Of a stretch of 64,000 bases of DNA, positions 41,194-50,096 are shown piece by piece; the first letter of the stretch is position 1, and each line of letters opens with the position of its first letter. The notes under the pieces are model-generated. The model did not search any database and was not told where the DNA came from. It saw only the letters and a list, made by a program, of their open reading frames with translations. Origin of the DNA: Acidovorax sp. (GTDB lineage: Bacteria; Pseudomonadota; Gammaproteobacteria; Burkholderiales; Burkholderiaceae_C); contig NZ_JAPUDY010000108.1 in assembly GCF_027492855.1 (NCBI RefSeq), positions 1 to 64,000 of the forward strand, read 5' to 3'. Made by a program: the position numbers and the translations under genes.

Positions 41194-41883
41194 TCAGGTG
41201 TTTGTCAAACCGGCGTTTGCACGACGAGCATCGAGCGGCAAATCGATGTTGTCGGATGAGAGTGCGAACAAGGCTTCGACCTGCTGCAGTGCCTTGTCCA
41301 GTTCAGAGGCCGCCTGTGGCATGGTTGTGGCTTCGGCCGTGACCACCTCGACACGGCCAATGCCCATGAAGCCGAGCAGGCTGACGAGATACGGCCGCAG
41401 AAAATCCATCGAAGCCATTGGTCCCTGGTAGCCATGGGCACCATAGGCCAGTGCGAGGATGGCACGCGGGGCCGTGACCAGCCCTTCAAACTGCCCGTCG
41501 CGGAAAGCGAACGTGCGGTTGACGCGCATGATCTGATCGATCCAGGCTTTGAGTGCCGACGGCACCGTGAAGTTGTACATCGGCGATGCGATGAGCACGA
41601 GGTCGGCCGACATCAGTTCTTCGATCACCGTGTCCGACAGCGCGGTGGCCCGGATCAGGTCTGGCGTCATGTCTGAGTCAGGGGTGTAAAAGCCGGTAAT
41701 CGTCGCTTGTTGGATGTGCTCCATCGGATCACGGGACAGATCGCGGTGGATCACCACGCCATGGGGGTGCCGCTTTTTCCAGCGCGCCTGCACAGCATCG
41801 GCGATCTTCCGGCTGACGGAGTCAGCATGGCGGGCACTGGCATCCAGGCGCAAGAGACGTGGTTCGTGGACGGATTGGGTCAT
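41194..41883 (-). CDS. azoR: FMN-dependent NADH:quinone/azo reductase
   Basis: This 229-residue flavodoxin-fold reductase (AzoR type) has LLRLDASARHADSVSRKIAD for the FMN phosphate and IASPMYNFTVPSALKAWIDQ for substrate and flavin contacts. It performs two-electron reduction of quinones and azo compounds, usually as detoxification. The ATG at 41883 follows GGAG at 8 bases; the 19-residue upstream extension is not needed. The LysR gene at 42077 is divergent. Confidence 0.9.
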   Translation of the reverse strand: MTQSVHEPRLLRLDASARHADSVSRKIADAVQARWKKRHPHGVVIHRDLSRDPMEHIQQATITGFYTPDSDMTPDLIRATALSDTVIEELMSADLVLIASPMYNFTVPSALKAWIDQIMRVNRTFAFRDGQFEGLVTAPRAILALAYGAHGYQGPMASMDFLRPYLVSLLGFMGIGRVEVVTAEATTMPQAASELDKALQQVEALFALSSDNIDLPLDARRANAGLTNT

Positions 41884-42076
41884 TGAGAGGCTCCATTCGG
41901 GATGTGATGAGGTGTTGGCGAGCCGAACAATCGAGTGCATGGGGGCGCACAGGCTTGTTCTGCTGCGATGCCAGTGTCCAAATCAAACGGCGTCGCGAAC
42001 AGCCTTGGTGCTGCAGCAGACCATTGCGTTTTTCGCAATGACGATCCAGCATTGGCGCGCGGTAAGCTCCATCCTT

Positions 42077-42994
42077 ATGGACATCCAACAGCTCAAGGCG
42101 TTTGCGGAAGTTGTCCGGCGAGGAAGCTTCGCCGCGGCTGCTCGGTCGCTCGATGTCGCGCCCTCGGCCATCACGCGCGCGGTTGCCACCCTGGAGAACG
42201 AGCTTGGCGCGCGGCTGCTGAACCGCACCACGCGCCAGGTGTCGCTGACGGACGCGGGTGCAAACTACTTGGGCCGCATCGTCCCGCTGCTGGCAGATCT
42301 GGACGATGCTTCCGATGCCGTGCGCGAACGCACCGGAGAGTTACGCGGCACGGTTCGCATCACCGCCTCCGTGGGCTTTGGCGAGGCGGTGATCGTTCCC
42401 TTGATGCCGACGCTGCACCAAGCCCACCCTGGCCTGGACTTTGATCTGTTGTTCACCGACGCTGTGGTGGACCTGGTGGCCCAGCGTGTGGACCTGGCGC
42501 TGAGGCTGGGGCCTTCGGTCAATGGTTCATTGGTGGGTTTGCAACTGAGGCCAGTGCGCTATCGCGTGGTTGCCAGCCCCGACTACCTGAAGTCGCACGG
42601 CACGCCGCGAGTGCCCGCAGACTTGGCCGACTGCCAGTGCCTGCGTTTCCCGATGCCGGGTTTTCGCTCCAGCTGGCACTTTCGCCAGGACCCCGGCTCA
42701 CCAGGGGCCGAGGCCGTGCCGCAAGAAACCGTTTCTGTCGGCGGATGGTTTGTGGCCTCCTCGTCCAGCGCGTTGCGCCAGGCCGTCCTGCAGGGCATAG
42801 GGCCGGCACTCCTGGCGGACTGGTTGGTTGATGCCGACATCGCCAGTGGCCGGCTTGTTGATCTGTTCCCAGGGCTCGAAGCGTCGGCGGGGCAGTTCGA
42901 CAGCGCAGTGTGGCTGCTGTACCCAGAGCGTAAGCACATGCCGCGCCGGGTTCGGGCGACGGTGGACTTTCTCAAAGACGCCCTGCGACCCTGA
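42077..42994 (+). CDS. LysR-type regulator divergent from azoreductase
   Basis: This 305-residue LysR protein starts MDIQQLKAFAEVVRRGSFAA, with DVAPSAITRAVATLENELGA as helix-turn-helix. It has the effector domain common to the AaeR/PgrR-like group. The 193-base spacer to azoR is the usual place for its binding sites. It probably controls the azoR-dehydrogenase pair in response to a quinone or aromatic compound. Confidence 0.9.
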   Translation: MDIQQLKAFAEVVRRGSFAAAARSLDVAPSAITRAVATLENELGARLLNRTTRQVSLTDAGANYLGRIVPLLADLDDASDAVRERTGELRGTVRITASVGFGEAVIVPLMPTLHQAHPGLDFDLLFTDAVVDLVAQRVDLALRLGPSVNGSLVGLQLRPVRYRVVASPDYLKSHGTPRVPADLADCQCLRFPMPGFRSSWHFRQDPGSPGAEAVPQETVSVGGWFVASSSSALRQAVLQGIGPALLADWLVDADIASGRLVDLFPGLEASAGQFDSAVWLLYPERKHMPRRVRATVDFLKDALRP

Positions 42995-43059
42995 AGGGTT
43001 CTCAGTGGGTGCGCGCCCCGCAGCGCACGAACCTGGCACCACCGCTCAGGGCGAAGGGC

Positions 43060-43704
43060 TCACTTCTTCGGCCGCGCCATCATTTCCGCCGTGCTGGTTT
43101 TGCGGTCGGCGTTCACGCGCTGCACGTGCGCGCGCTCGCCCATGCGGGTGAGGTATTCGCGCACCGGCAGGTCGGCCAGGTAGTCCCGGCCGTAGACGGC
43201 CTTTGTGGCCGCGCTGACCAGCGGCAGGTGCACGATGGCGGCGCAGTCGGCCATCGTGAAGCTGTCGCCCGCTACATAGGGGCTGAACTTCGCCAGTTGG
43301 CCGAAGGCGGCGACATTCTTTGTGAGTTGTGCACCGATCTTCTCGCGGGTGGTTTCGCTCACCGTGCCGCCAAAGAAAGCCTGCGGGTAAAGGTTGCGCG
43401 CCACCAGCTCCAGATGCAGCTCCAGAAAGGTGATCAACTCGCGCACCTTGGCGGCCTGGTAGGGGTTGGCGGGGATCAGCGCGGGCTCGGGGTGGGCCGC
43501 TTCGATGTAGTCGGCCATCACGGCCGATTCGCACAGCGGGCCGTCTGGCGTGCGCAGGTAGGGCACCTTGCCCAAGGGCGTTGCACTGCGGTCCGTTTCG
43601 CCGATCCAGGCCAGTTCTTCGGTAAAGGGCAGGCCCTTTTCGAGCAGGGCGAGCTTGACCTTGTTGTAGTAGTTGCTGGCCGAAAAGCCGCAGAGTGCGA
43701 GCAT
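43060..43704 (-). CDS. Glutathione S-transferase family protein
   Basis: This 214-residue protein has a thioredoxin-like N-domain (MLALCGFSASNYYNKVKLAL, then GKVPYLRTPDGPLCESAVMA) and an alpha-helical C-domain (YVAGDSFTMADCAAIVHLPL). It presumably conjugates or reduces electrophiles with glutathione. The ATG at 43704 is chosen; the 20-residue upstream extension is proline-rich and unlike the family. Confidence 0.9.
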   Translation of the reverse strand: MLALCGFSASNYYNKVKLALLEKGLPFTEELAWIGETDRSATPLGKVPYLRTPDGPLCESAVMADYIEAAHPEPALIPANPYQAAKVRELITFLELHLELVARNLYPQAFFGGTVSETTREKIGAQLTKNVAAFGQLAKFSPYVAGDSFTMADCAAIVHLPLVSAATKAVYGRDYLADLPVREYLTRMGERAHVQRVNADRKTSTAEMMARPKK

Positions 43705-43825
43705 GGTGGAGTCTCCGAGGTGTTGGGGTTCAGCGCACATCGTAGGCGGCGGTGGGCGCGGCATCCGTCGCGCAGATGACCCTGGTCAAGGTCGTGGGGG
43801 TGGGGCCACCTACAATCAGATCTTC

Positions 43826-44194
43826 ATGTGTGCATCCCTGCAAACCCTCCGCAGCCTTCGCTGGCTCGCCCGCCTTGTGCTGGCGTGGTTTGTGTTGTCC
43901 ATCGGTGTGGCCGTGGCGTCGCCGTTGGTCAACCCGCAGGCGATGGAGCTGATCTGTTCGGGCTCGGGCGCCATCAAGGTGCTGGTCACGACCGACGACG
44001 GCGTGCAGGAAATGCAGGGCCACACGCTCGACTGCCCGCTGTGCGCGCATGTGGGCGCACCGCCTCCCACGCCACAGGCCGCGCCGCCTGTGGTCCACCC
44101 CCTGGCGCACGCGCTGCGCCCCATCCCCGCCGCGCACATCGCTGCGCGCACTGCCGCGCCGCTGCCCCCGCGCGGGCCCCCGCACCTCTCCTGA
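43826..44194 (+). CDS. DUF2946-like protein, probably exported, copper-cluster member
   Basis: This 122-residue protein has an N-terminal hydrophobic segment (WLARLVLAWFVLSIGVAVAS) and a MELICSGSGAIKVLV...GHTLDCPLCAH stretch with CXXC, the pattern of DUF2946. Such genes are often next to copper-related TonB receptors and PCu(A)C chaperones, as here. A periplasmic or membrane-bound metal role is inferred. The tail is proline- and alanine-rich. Confidence 0.8.
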   Translation: MCASLQTLRSLRWLARLVLAWFVLSIGVAVASPLVNPQAMELICSGSGAIKVLVTTDDGVQEMQGHTLDCPLCAHVGAPPPTPQAAPPVVHPLAHALRPIPAAHIAARTAAPLPPRGPPHLS

Positions 44195-44196
44195 AA

Positions 44197-44242
44197 TTGC
44201 TATCTATTTGATAGCTGTTTGCGCTTATTCATCAAGCGCTAG
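44197..44242 (+). repeat. Dispersed hairpin repeat copy
   Basis: The copy begins TTGCTATCTATTTGATAGCT and ends TCATCAAGCGCTAG. It aligns over its full length with the reverse strand at 55519-55473. GCTATC/GATAGC forms an inner stem. It sits between the DUF2946 gene and the TonB receptor gene and may punctuate the two. Confidence 0.75.
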
Positions 44243-44274
44243 TGGCCTATTTGGCTTGAAATTCAGGAGTTCCC

Positions 44275-46605
44275 ATGCGCAAAAGCCGCATGGTGCTGGC
44301 CTTGGCCAGTGCCTTTCCCTTCGCCCTCACACTCACGTTCACCGGGGCCGTGCCCGCATTCGCCCAGACTGCCGACAGTGCCAACGCGCCCGTCAAGGCG
44401 TTGGGCGTGGTCACCATCACCGGCGGCCAGCCCACCTCGCTGCCCACGCAGATCCCCACCACCATCGAGGGCGTGACGCGCGAGCAGATTGAACATTCGA
44501 TCAACGCCACCGACAGCGAAGACGCGCTCAAGTACCTGCCCAGCCTGCTGGTGCGCAAGCGCTACATCGGCGACTACAACCACGCCGTGTTGTCCACGCG
44601 CGCCTCGGGCACGGGCAACCCGGCGCGGTCCATGGTGTTTGCCGACGGCATTCTGCTGAGCAATTACCTGGGCAACGGCCCCACCAACGCGCCGCGCTGG
44701 ATGCTGGTCACCCCCGAGGAGATTGAGCGCGTGGACGTGCTCTACGGTCCGTTCTCCGCCGCCTATGCAGGCAACTCGGTGGGCGCGGTGGTGGACTACG
44801 TCACGCGCATGCCCAGCAAGTTTGAGGCGCATGGGCAGGTCAGCTACCAGCACCAGCCGTTCGACCTGTATGGCACCAATACCAGCTACGCAGGCAAGCA
44901 GGTGAGCGCCTCGGTGGGCAACAAGAACGGCGACTGGTCGTGGTTTTTGAACTTCAACAAGACGGACAGCGAAGGCCAGCCGCTCACCTTCCCCACGCGC
45001 CTGGTTTCTGCGGGCACCGTGGGCAATGCGGGCACGCCGGTCACGGGTGCGGTGCCGGGCAACAACCGCAGCAACCAGCCCTGGTACCTGCTGGGCACGG
45101 CCACGCAGTACCACACGCAGCAAGACCACATCAAGGCCAAGTTGGCCTACGACTTCTCGCCCACCGTGCGGGCCGCGTACACCTTGGGCTGGTGGCACAA
45201 CGAGTCCGAAGGCCGCCCCAGCAGCTACCTGCGCGACGCCAATGGAAACGCGGTGTACGGCGGCACGGTCAACATCAACGGCCGCTCGTTTGCGCTGGCG
45301 CCGACCGACTTCAATGTCTCCAACGAGAACATCACGCACTTCATGCACGGGTTTTCGGTCAAAAGCCGCACCCAGGGCGTGTTTGATTGGGAGGTGGCGG
45401 CCAGCCTGTATGACTACCAGACCGACACCCTGCGCGCAGCCACCGTGGCGCTGCCCGCCGCTTTGAACGGCGGCGCGGGCCGCATCGTCAACAACAAGGG
45501 CACGGGCTGGAACACGCTGGCCGCCAAAGGCACCTGGCGGCCCGGTGGTACGCAGGGCACGCACATCGTGGACTTCGGCCTGCAGCGCGACAGCTACCAA
45601 CTGCGCACCGTCGAGAACGCCACCAGCCACTGGATGAGCGGCGACGCCGGTGCCCGCAGGCAGGCCTTTCAGGGCGACACGCAGCTCATCGGCCTGTGGG
45701 CGCAGGACACCTGGAAGATCGCACCGCGATGGAAAGCCGTGCTCGGCGCCCGCGCCGAGCGCTGGAGCGCCAGCAACGGCCAGACCGGCAATGCCACCAC
45801 CACCCTGAGCCACCCCGAGCGCACGGAGAACCATGTGTCGCCCAAGGCCGCACTGGCCTACCAGGCCAGCGAGCAGTGGGTGCTCAAGGCATCGACCGGC
45901 CGCGCGGTGCGCATGCCCACCGTGGCCGAGCTGTACCAGGGCGGCATCAGCGGCAGTGGCACGCTCGTCAACAACGACCCGAACCTGAGGCCCGAAAAGA
46001 GCTGGACCACTGAGCTGACGGCCGAGCGGGACATGGCGGGATGGGGCGGCGAGGGCCTGCTGCGCCTGACCGCGTTCTTCGAGCGCACCCACGACGCGCT
46101 GTATTCGCAGACCAATGTGCTCGTTACGCCCAACGTGACCAACATCCAGAACGTGGACGCGATCCGTACCAAGGGCATCGAGCTGTCCTACCAGGCGGCC
46201 AACGTGCTCATGCGGGGCCTGGACCTGGGCAGCAGCCTGACCTGGACGGATTCCAGGATCACGAAAAACGACAAGTTCCCCGCCAGCGTGGGCAAGTGGC
46301 AGCCACGCATTCCGCAGTGGCGCGCCAGCGCCGTGGCCACGTACCGGCCGGACGACAAGTGGTCGTACACCCTGGGTGCGCGCTACAGCGGCAAGCAGTA
46401 CGGCACGCTCGACAACACCGACCCGAACGGCGCGGTCTACCAGGGCGTGAGCCGCTACTTCACCACCGACGTGCGCGTGCGCTACCAGGTCACCAAGCAG
46501 GTGAGCGCCGCCGTGGGCATCGACAACCTCAACAACTACCAGTTCTGGAACTTCCACCCCTATCCCCAGCGCACCTACATGGCTGAGCTGAAGGTAAGCC
46601 TTTGA
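44275..46605 (+). CDS. TonB-dependent outer-membrane receptor, probably copper-related
   Basis: This 776-residue receptor has a signal peptide ending PAFAQ, a plug domain (DALKYLPSLLVRKRYIGDYN; IERVDVLYGPFSAAYAGNSV) and a beta-barrel that ends YPQRTYMAELKVSL. The lack of a final aromatic residue is slightly unusual. The following genes encode YcnI-like and PCu(A)C-like proteins, so copper or a copper complex is the inferred ligand. A siderophore receptor is the alternative. CAGGAG precedes the ATG. Confidence 0.9.
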   Translation: MRKSRMVLALASAFPFALTLTFTGAVPAFAQTADSANAPVKALGVVTITGGQPTSLPTQIPTTIEGVTREQIEHSINATDSEDALKYLPSLLVRKRYIGDYNHAVLSTRASGTGNPARSMVFADGILLSNYLGNGPTNAPRWMLVTPEEIERVDVLYGPFSAAYAGNSVGAVVDYVTRMPSKFEAHGQVSYQHQPFDLYGTNTSYAGKQVSASVGNKNGDWSWFLNFNKTDSEGQPLTFPTRLVSAGTVGNAGTPVTGAVPGNNRSNQPWYLLGTATQYHTQQDHIKAKLAYDFSPTVRAAYTLGWWHNESEGRPSSYLRDANGNAVYGGTVNINGRSFALAPTDFNVSNENITHFMHGFSVKSRTQGVFDWEVAASLYDYQTDTLRAATVALPAALNGGAGRIVNNKGTGWNTLAAKGTWRPGGTQGTHIVDFGLQRDSYQLRTVENATSHWMSGDAGARRQAFQGDTQLIGLWAQDTWKIAPRWKAVLGARAERWSASNGQTGNATTTLSHPERTENHVSPKAALAYQASEQWVLKASTGRAVRMPTVAELYQGGISGSGTLVNNDPNLRPEKSWTTELTAERDMAGWGGEGLLRLTAFFERTHDALYSQTNVLVTPNVTNIQNVDAIRTKGIELSYQAANVLMRGLDLGSSLTWTDSRITKNDKFPASVGKWQPRIPQWRASAVATYRPDDKWSYTLGARYSGKQYGTLDNTDPNGAVYQGVSRYFTTDVRVRYQVTKQVSAAVGIDNLNNYQFWNFHPYPQRTYMAELKVSL

Positions 46606-46619
46606 AAGGACAACACACC

Positions 46620-47180
46620 ATGTCTCTGAATACTATGAAAAAGATAGCTGCTTGCGCTTTATGGATAAGCGCTGGCATCGCTTTTATGCCTGCATCTGCC
46701 CATGTGGTGCTCGAATACCAGGTTGCCCCGGCGGGCGCCAGCTACAAGGCCAGCTTCAAGGTCGGCCACGGCTGCGGGGCGTCGCCCACGCGGCAGGTTG
46801 CGGTGGACATCCCGGCGGGCATGCGCGGCGCGCGCCCCATGCCCAAACCGGGCTGGACGCTCGATGTGCAGCGCGAAAAACTGGCCCAGCCGTACACCAG
46901 CCACGGCCGCAGCATCACCGAAGACGTGGTCCGCATCACCTGGACGGCCAAGACCGCGCAAGACATGCTGCCCAGTGCGCACTACGACGAATTCGTGCTC
47001 GTGGCCCAGGCGCCCGAGCAGGCCGGCACCGTGTACTGGCCCGTGCGCCAGGCCTGCGCCGAAGGCAGCAACGACTGGGTCGAGGTGCCCAAGGCGGGCC
47101 AGAAACTGTCCGACCTGAAGTCCCCTGCGGCGGCGCTGGAGATTCTGCCCGCCGGTGGCGCAGCGGCCCACAATCATTGA
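46620..47180 (+). CDS. YcnI-like DUF1775 copper-binding protein
   Basis: This 186-residue protein's signal peptide ends MPASA, so the mature protein would start with histidine (HVVLEYQVAPAGASYKASFK). YcnI from Bacillus binds copper with that N-terminal histidine in a mono-histidine brace. The mature part has the DUF1775 pattern HGCGASPTRQVAVDIPAGMR and ITWTAKTAQDMLPSAHYDEF. GAAAGGA sets the ATG at 46620; an internal ATG at 46635 (MKKIAACALW) is possible. Bases 46643-46673, encoding most of the signal peptide, are a copy of the dispersed repeat. Confidence 0.9.
   Translation: MSLNTMKKIAACALWISAGIAFMPASAHVVLEYQVAPAGASYKASFKVGHGCGASPTRQVAVDIPAGMRGARPMPKPGWTLDVQREKLAQPYTSHGRSITEDVVRITWTAKTAQDMLPSAHYDEFVLVAQAPEQAGTVYWPVRQACAEGSNDWVEVPKAGQKLSDLKSPAAALEILPAGGAAAHNH
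46643..46673 (+). repeat. Dispersed repeat inside a signal-peptide coding region
   Basis: GATAGCTGCTTGCGCTTTAT followed by GGATAAGCGCT matches the reverse strand at 60556-60600, apart from a few bases. It also shares an identical 23-base stretch, starting TATGAAAAAGATAGCTGC, with the non-coding copy at 14189. Here it is translated in frame as part of KKIAACALWISAGIAF. Confidence 0.8.
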
Positions 47181-47263
47181 CAGTCAGGCCCACGTGCCTG
47201 TTTCCCCTGTTACTCCTGCTGCCCCTTTTTCTTCCTCTTTTCCTTGAAACCTGAAAGACACCC

Positions 47264-47752
47264 ATGAACCAACTGCTTCGCACCGCCACCCTCGTCTCCA
47301 CGCTGGCCGCCGCCCTGGCCAGCGCTCCTGCTTGGGCGCAGACCGCCGCCGTCAAGGCCGAAGGCGCCTGGGCCCGCGCCAGCGTGCAGGGCCAGAAGGC
47401 CACCGGCGCCTTCATGCGCCTCACCGCCCAGGACGGCGCCCGCCTGGTGCGCGTCGAATCGCCCGCCGCCGGTGTGGCCGAAGTGCACGAAATGAAGATG
47501 GAAGGCGACGTCATGAAGATGCGCGCCGTGCCAGCGCTGGAGCTGCCCGCAGGCAAGACCGTGGAGCTCAAGCCCGGCGGCTACCACGTCATGCTGCTCG
47601 ACCTGAAGGCGCCCCTGGCCAAGGGCAGCGCGGTGCCTGTGACTTTGGTGTTCCAGGACGCCAAGGGCGCCGAAAGCAAGCTGGAGCTGAGCGTGCCCGT
47701 GGCCACCGCCGCGCCGGGCGCCGCAGCCAAGGCGCATGAGCACAAACACTGA
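47264..47752 (+). CDS. PCu(A)C periplasmic copper chaperone
   Basis: This 162-residue protein has a signal peptide ending APAWA and the copper-site pattern H-X-M...M...H-X-M: VHEMKMEGDVMKM near residue 77, then GGYHVMLLDLKAPL near residue 105. An extra histidine tail, AHEHKH, may add metal affinity. PCu(A)C proteins deliver Cu(I) to cytochrome oxidase. It follows the YcnI gene by 83 bases. Confidence 0.93.
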   Translation: MNQLLRTATLVSTLAAALASAPAWAQTAAVKAEGAWARASVQGQKATGAFMRLTAQDGARLVRVESPAAGVAEVHEMKMEGDVMKMRAVPALELPAGKTVELKPGGYHVMLLDLKAPLAKGSAVPVTLVFQDAKGAESKLELSVPVATAAPGAAAKAHEHKH

Positions 47753-47829
47753 GGCATTGCCCCGCGCGGCTGCAACGGCATTGGGGTAAGCTGTGGCCTC
47801 ACCACAGACCTATCTCTTGCGGAGCGGCC

Positions 47830-48699
47830 ATGAGCGATACATCCAACTTCGGTTTCGGCAAACTCGTCCCCGGTTTTGACTTTCTACAGAGCCTGGCCAA
47901 GGGGGCGTCCAGCAGCATTCCGCAGTTGCCCAACCTCTCCAACTGGGTAGCGCCCACCATCAGCGTGGAAGAGCTGGAAAAGCGCATCGAGGAGCTCAAG
48001 GCCGTGCAGTTCTGGCTGGAACAGAACTCGCGCGCGCTGGCCGCCACCATCCAGGCGCTGGAAGTGCAAAAGATGACCCTGGCCACGCTCAAAGGCATGA
48101 ACTTCAGCATGGGCGACGTGGCCAACGCCTTCAAGCTCAAAACCGCAGACACCGTGATGAGCGGTGTGCAAAAGGCGGCAGACACCGTGAGCGGCGCGGC
48201 CGAAGCCGTCGCCGGGGCTGCTGCCCGCGTGACGGGCCGCGCCAGCGCTGGCGACGACGCTGCGCAAGCGGAAAGCGATGACACCCCCGCGCCCGTCAAG
48301 GCCAAACCCAAGGCAAAAACCAAGGCCGCGGCCGAGCCCGCCTTGGTAGACCCGATGCAGTGGTGGGGGGCGCTCACCGGCCAGTTCCAGCAGATCGCCG
48401 CCAACGCCATGAAGGACGCGGCCAAACAAACAGCCATCGACACCACCAAGAACATGGCCACAGGCCTGGCCAAGGAAGCCCTCAAGACGGCGACCGGCAT
48501 GGCCAGCCAGTTCGCCGCCAAAGGCATGCAGACCATGCAGGGCGGCGCCAAGCGCGCAGCCCCGTCGGTAGCCGCGCCCAAAAAAGCCGCTGCCGCCAAG
48601 AAGCCCGCGGCCCGCAAAACCGCAGCGGCCAAACCCGCCGCCAAGAAAACCAGCGGCAGCACACGCAGCGCCACCACGGCCCGCAAGCGAGCGGGCTGA
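47830..48699 (+). CDS. phaM: PhaM-type polyhydroxyalkanoate granule-associated protein
   Basis: This 289-residue protein begins with FGKLVPGFDFLQSLAKG and a predicted coiled-coil region (VEELEKRIEELKAVQFWLEQ). It ends in a histone H1-like lysine/alanine/proline tail (KKPAARKTAAAKPAAKKTSG). This matches PhaM of Ralstonia, which activates PHA synthase and ties granules to the nucleoid through its basic tail. It implies the host makes PHA, though no synthase is in the window. Confidence 0.88.
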   Translation: MSDTSNFGFGKLVPGFDFLQSLAKGASSSIPQLPNLSNWVAPTISVEELEKRIEELKAVQFWLEQNSRALAATIQALEVQKMTLATLKGMNFSMGDVANAFKLKTADTVMSGVQKAADTVSGAAEAVAGAAARVTGRASAGDDAAQAESDDTPAPVKAKPKAKTKAAAEPALVDPMQWWGALTGQFQQIAANAMKDAAKQTAIDTTKNMATGLAKEALKTATGMASQFAAKGMQTMQGGAKRAAPSVAAPKKAAAAKKPAARKTAAAKPAAKKTSGSTRSATTARKRAG

Positions 48700-48751
48700 G
48701 CGCGCACGCCTGCTGCCGGGCGCACACCGCCCCAGCATGGAGGATCCCACC

Positions 48752-50083
48752 ATGAAGTTATTTCCCACCGGCCACGCCACCCACCCGCAGTGGCAGATGG
48801 CGGCCGCGTTGGTGCTGGTGCAGTTGCGCTCCCAGATGGCCCAGCCCGAATACGCCTCGGCGCCCACGCTGGGCCTGCTCTACATCACCGACCACTACGC
48901 CAACGATGCACAGGCCCTGCTCGACTACCTGAGCGGTGAGCTGTCCGAGGTGACCGACTGGAGCGGCACCGTGGGCGTAGGCGTGTCGGCCAACAACGCC
49001 GAATACTTTGACGAACCCGCGCTGTCGGTGATGCTGCTCGACGTGCCTGCCGACCAGTACCGCGTGTTCTCGGGCGTGGCGCCGCTGCCCACACATGCAC
49101 CCCAGCCCGGCACGGGCTTCGTGGCCCACACGGCCCTGGTGCATGCCGACGGCCACACGCCCGATCTGGCCGAACTGCTGGCCGAGATGGCTGAACGCAC
49201 CGACACCGGCTACCTGTTTGGCGGCCTCTGTGCCAGCCGCACGGCCAGCGTGCAGTTTGCCGTGGGTGGCGACGGCAACATCGCCGGGCAGGGCGCCGCC
49301 AGCGGGGTGTTTGACGGCGGCCTGTCGGGCGTGGCGTTTGGCCCCGAGGTGGCGCTGGTCTCGCGCGTTACGCAGGGCTGCCAGCCCGTGGGGGCGCTGC
49401 ACAGCGTCACCGCTGCACAAGACAACGTGGTGCTGGCGCTCGACGGCGAGCCCGCGTTGGATGTGCTGCTCGACACGCTGCAGGTGTCGCTTGACGGGGG
49501 CGACCCGCAGCCCGCCTTGCAAAAGGTGCGCGCCACGCTGGCCGGGTTGGTCAACGCGGGCGAGCAGCCCCATGGGCAGCGCCGCACGGGCCACTTTGGC
49601 ACCGACACGCGCGTGCGCCACATCGTGGGGCTCGATGGCGCGCGCCGGGGCGTGGCCCTGGCCGACCAGGTGGAGCCGGGCATGCACCTGGCGTTCTGCC
49701 AGCGCAACGTGGCGGCGGCGCGTGCCGACCTCATGCGCATCTGCGCCGAAATCCGCGAGGAACTGTCGCCCGATGAATTGGAGCCCGTGCCAGAGGTGCC
49801 GCCGGGCGCACGGGGCGGTGTGGCCGCTGCGCCGGGTGTGGCGGCCCTGGGTGTGCCACTGCAGACTGCGCAGCAGCGCATTTGTGGCGCGATCTACGTG
49901 AGCTGCTCAGGCCGGGGCGGCCCGCATTTTGGCGGCCCCAGCGCCGAGCTGCAGATCGTGCGCCATGCCCTGGGCGACGTGCCGCTGGCGGGTTTTTTTG
50001 CAGGCGGCGAGATCGCCCACCACCATCTGTACGGCTATACCGGCGTGCTCACCGTTTTTGTGGACGGCGGGCCGCAGGGCTGA
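48752..50083 (+). CDS. FIST N/C-domain protein
   Basis: This 443-residue protein starts MKLFPTGHATHPQWQMAAAL and has the FIST N segment (WSGTVGVGVSANNAEYFDEP) and a C-terminal FIST C end (PLAGFFAGGEIAHHHLYGYT, then GVLTVFVDG). FIST domains are sensory modules thought to bind small molecules such as amino acids; here it stands alone without a kinase or cyclase. GGAGGA fits the ATG at 48752 better than the one at 48737, which overlaps that sequence. It is convergent with the CorC-type gene. Confidence 0.85.
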   Translation: MKLFPTGHATHPQWQMAAALVLVQLRSQMAQPEYASAPTLGLLYITDHYANDAQALLDYLSGELSEVTDWSGTVGVGVSANNAEYFDEPALSVMLLDVPADQYRVFSGVAPLPTHAPQPGTGFVAHTALVHADGHTPDLAELLAEMAERTDTGYLFGGLCASRTASVQFAVGGDGNIAGQGAASGVFDGGLSGVAFGPEVALVSRVTQGCQPVGALHSVTAAQDNVVLALDGEPALDVLLDTLQVSLDGGDPQPALQKVRATLAGLVNAGEQPHGQRRTGHFGTDTRVRHIVGLDGARRGVALADQVEPGMHLAFCQRNVAAARADLMRICAEIREELSPDELEPVPEVPPGARGGVAAAPGVAALGVPLQTAQQRICGAIYVSCSGRGGPHFGGPSAELQIVRHALGDVPLAGFFAGGEIAHHHLYGYTGVLTVFVDGGPQG

Positions 50084-50096
50084 ACGGCAGAGCCGA

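Noticed and set aside
44263-46557. Open frame of 764 codons on the minus strand, opposite the TonB receptor
   Set aside because: It mirrors the receptor gene. Plug and barrel motifs on the plus strand settle the coding strand.
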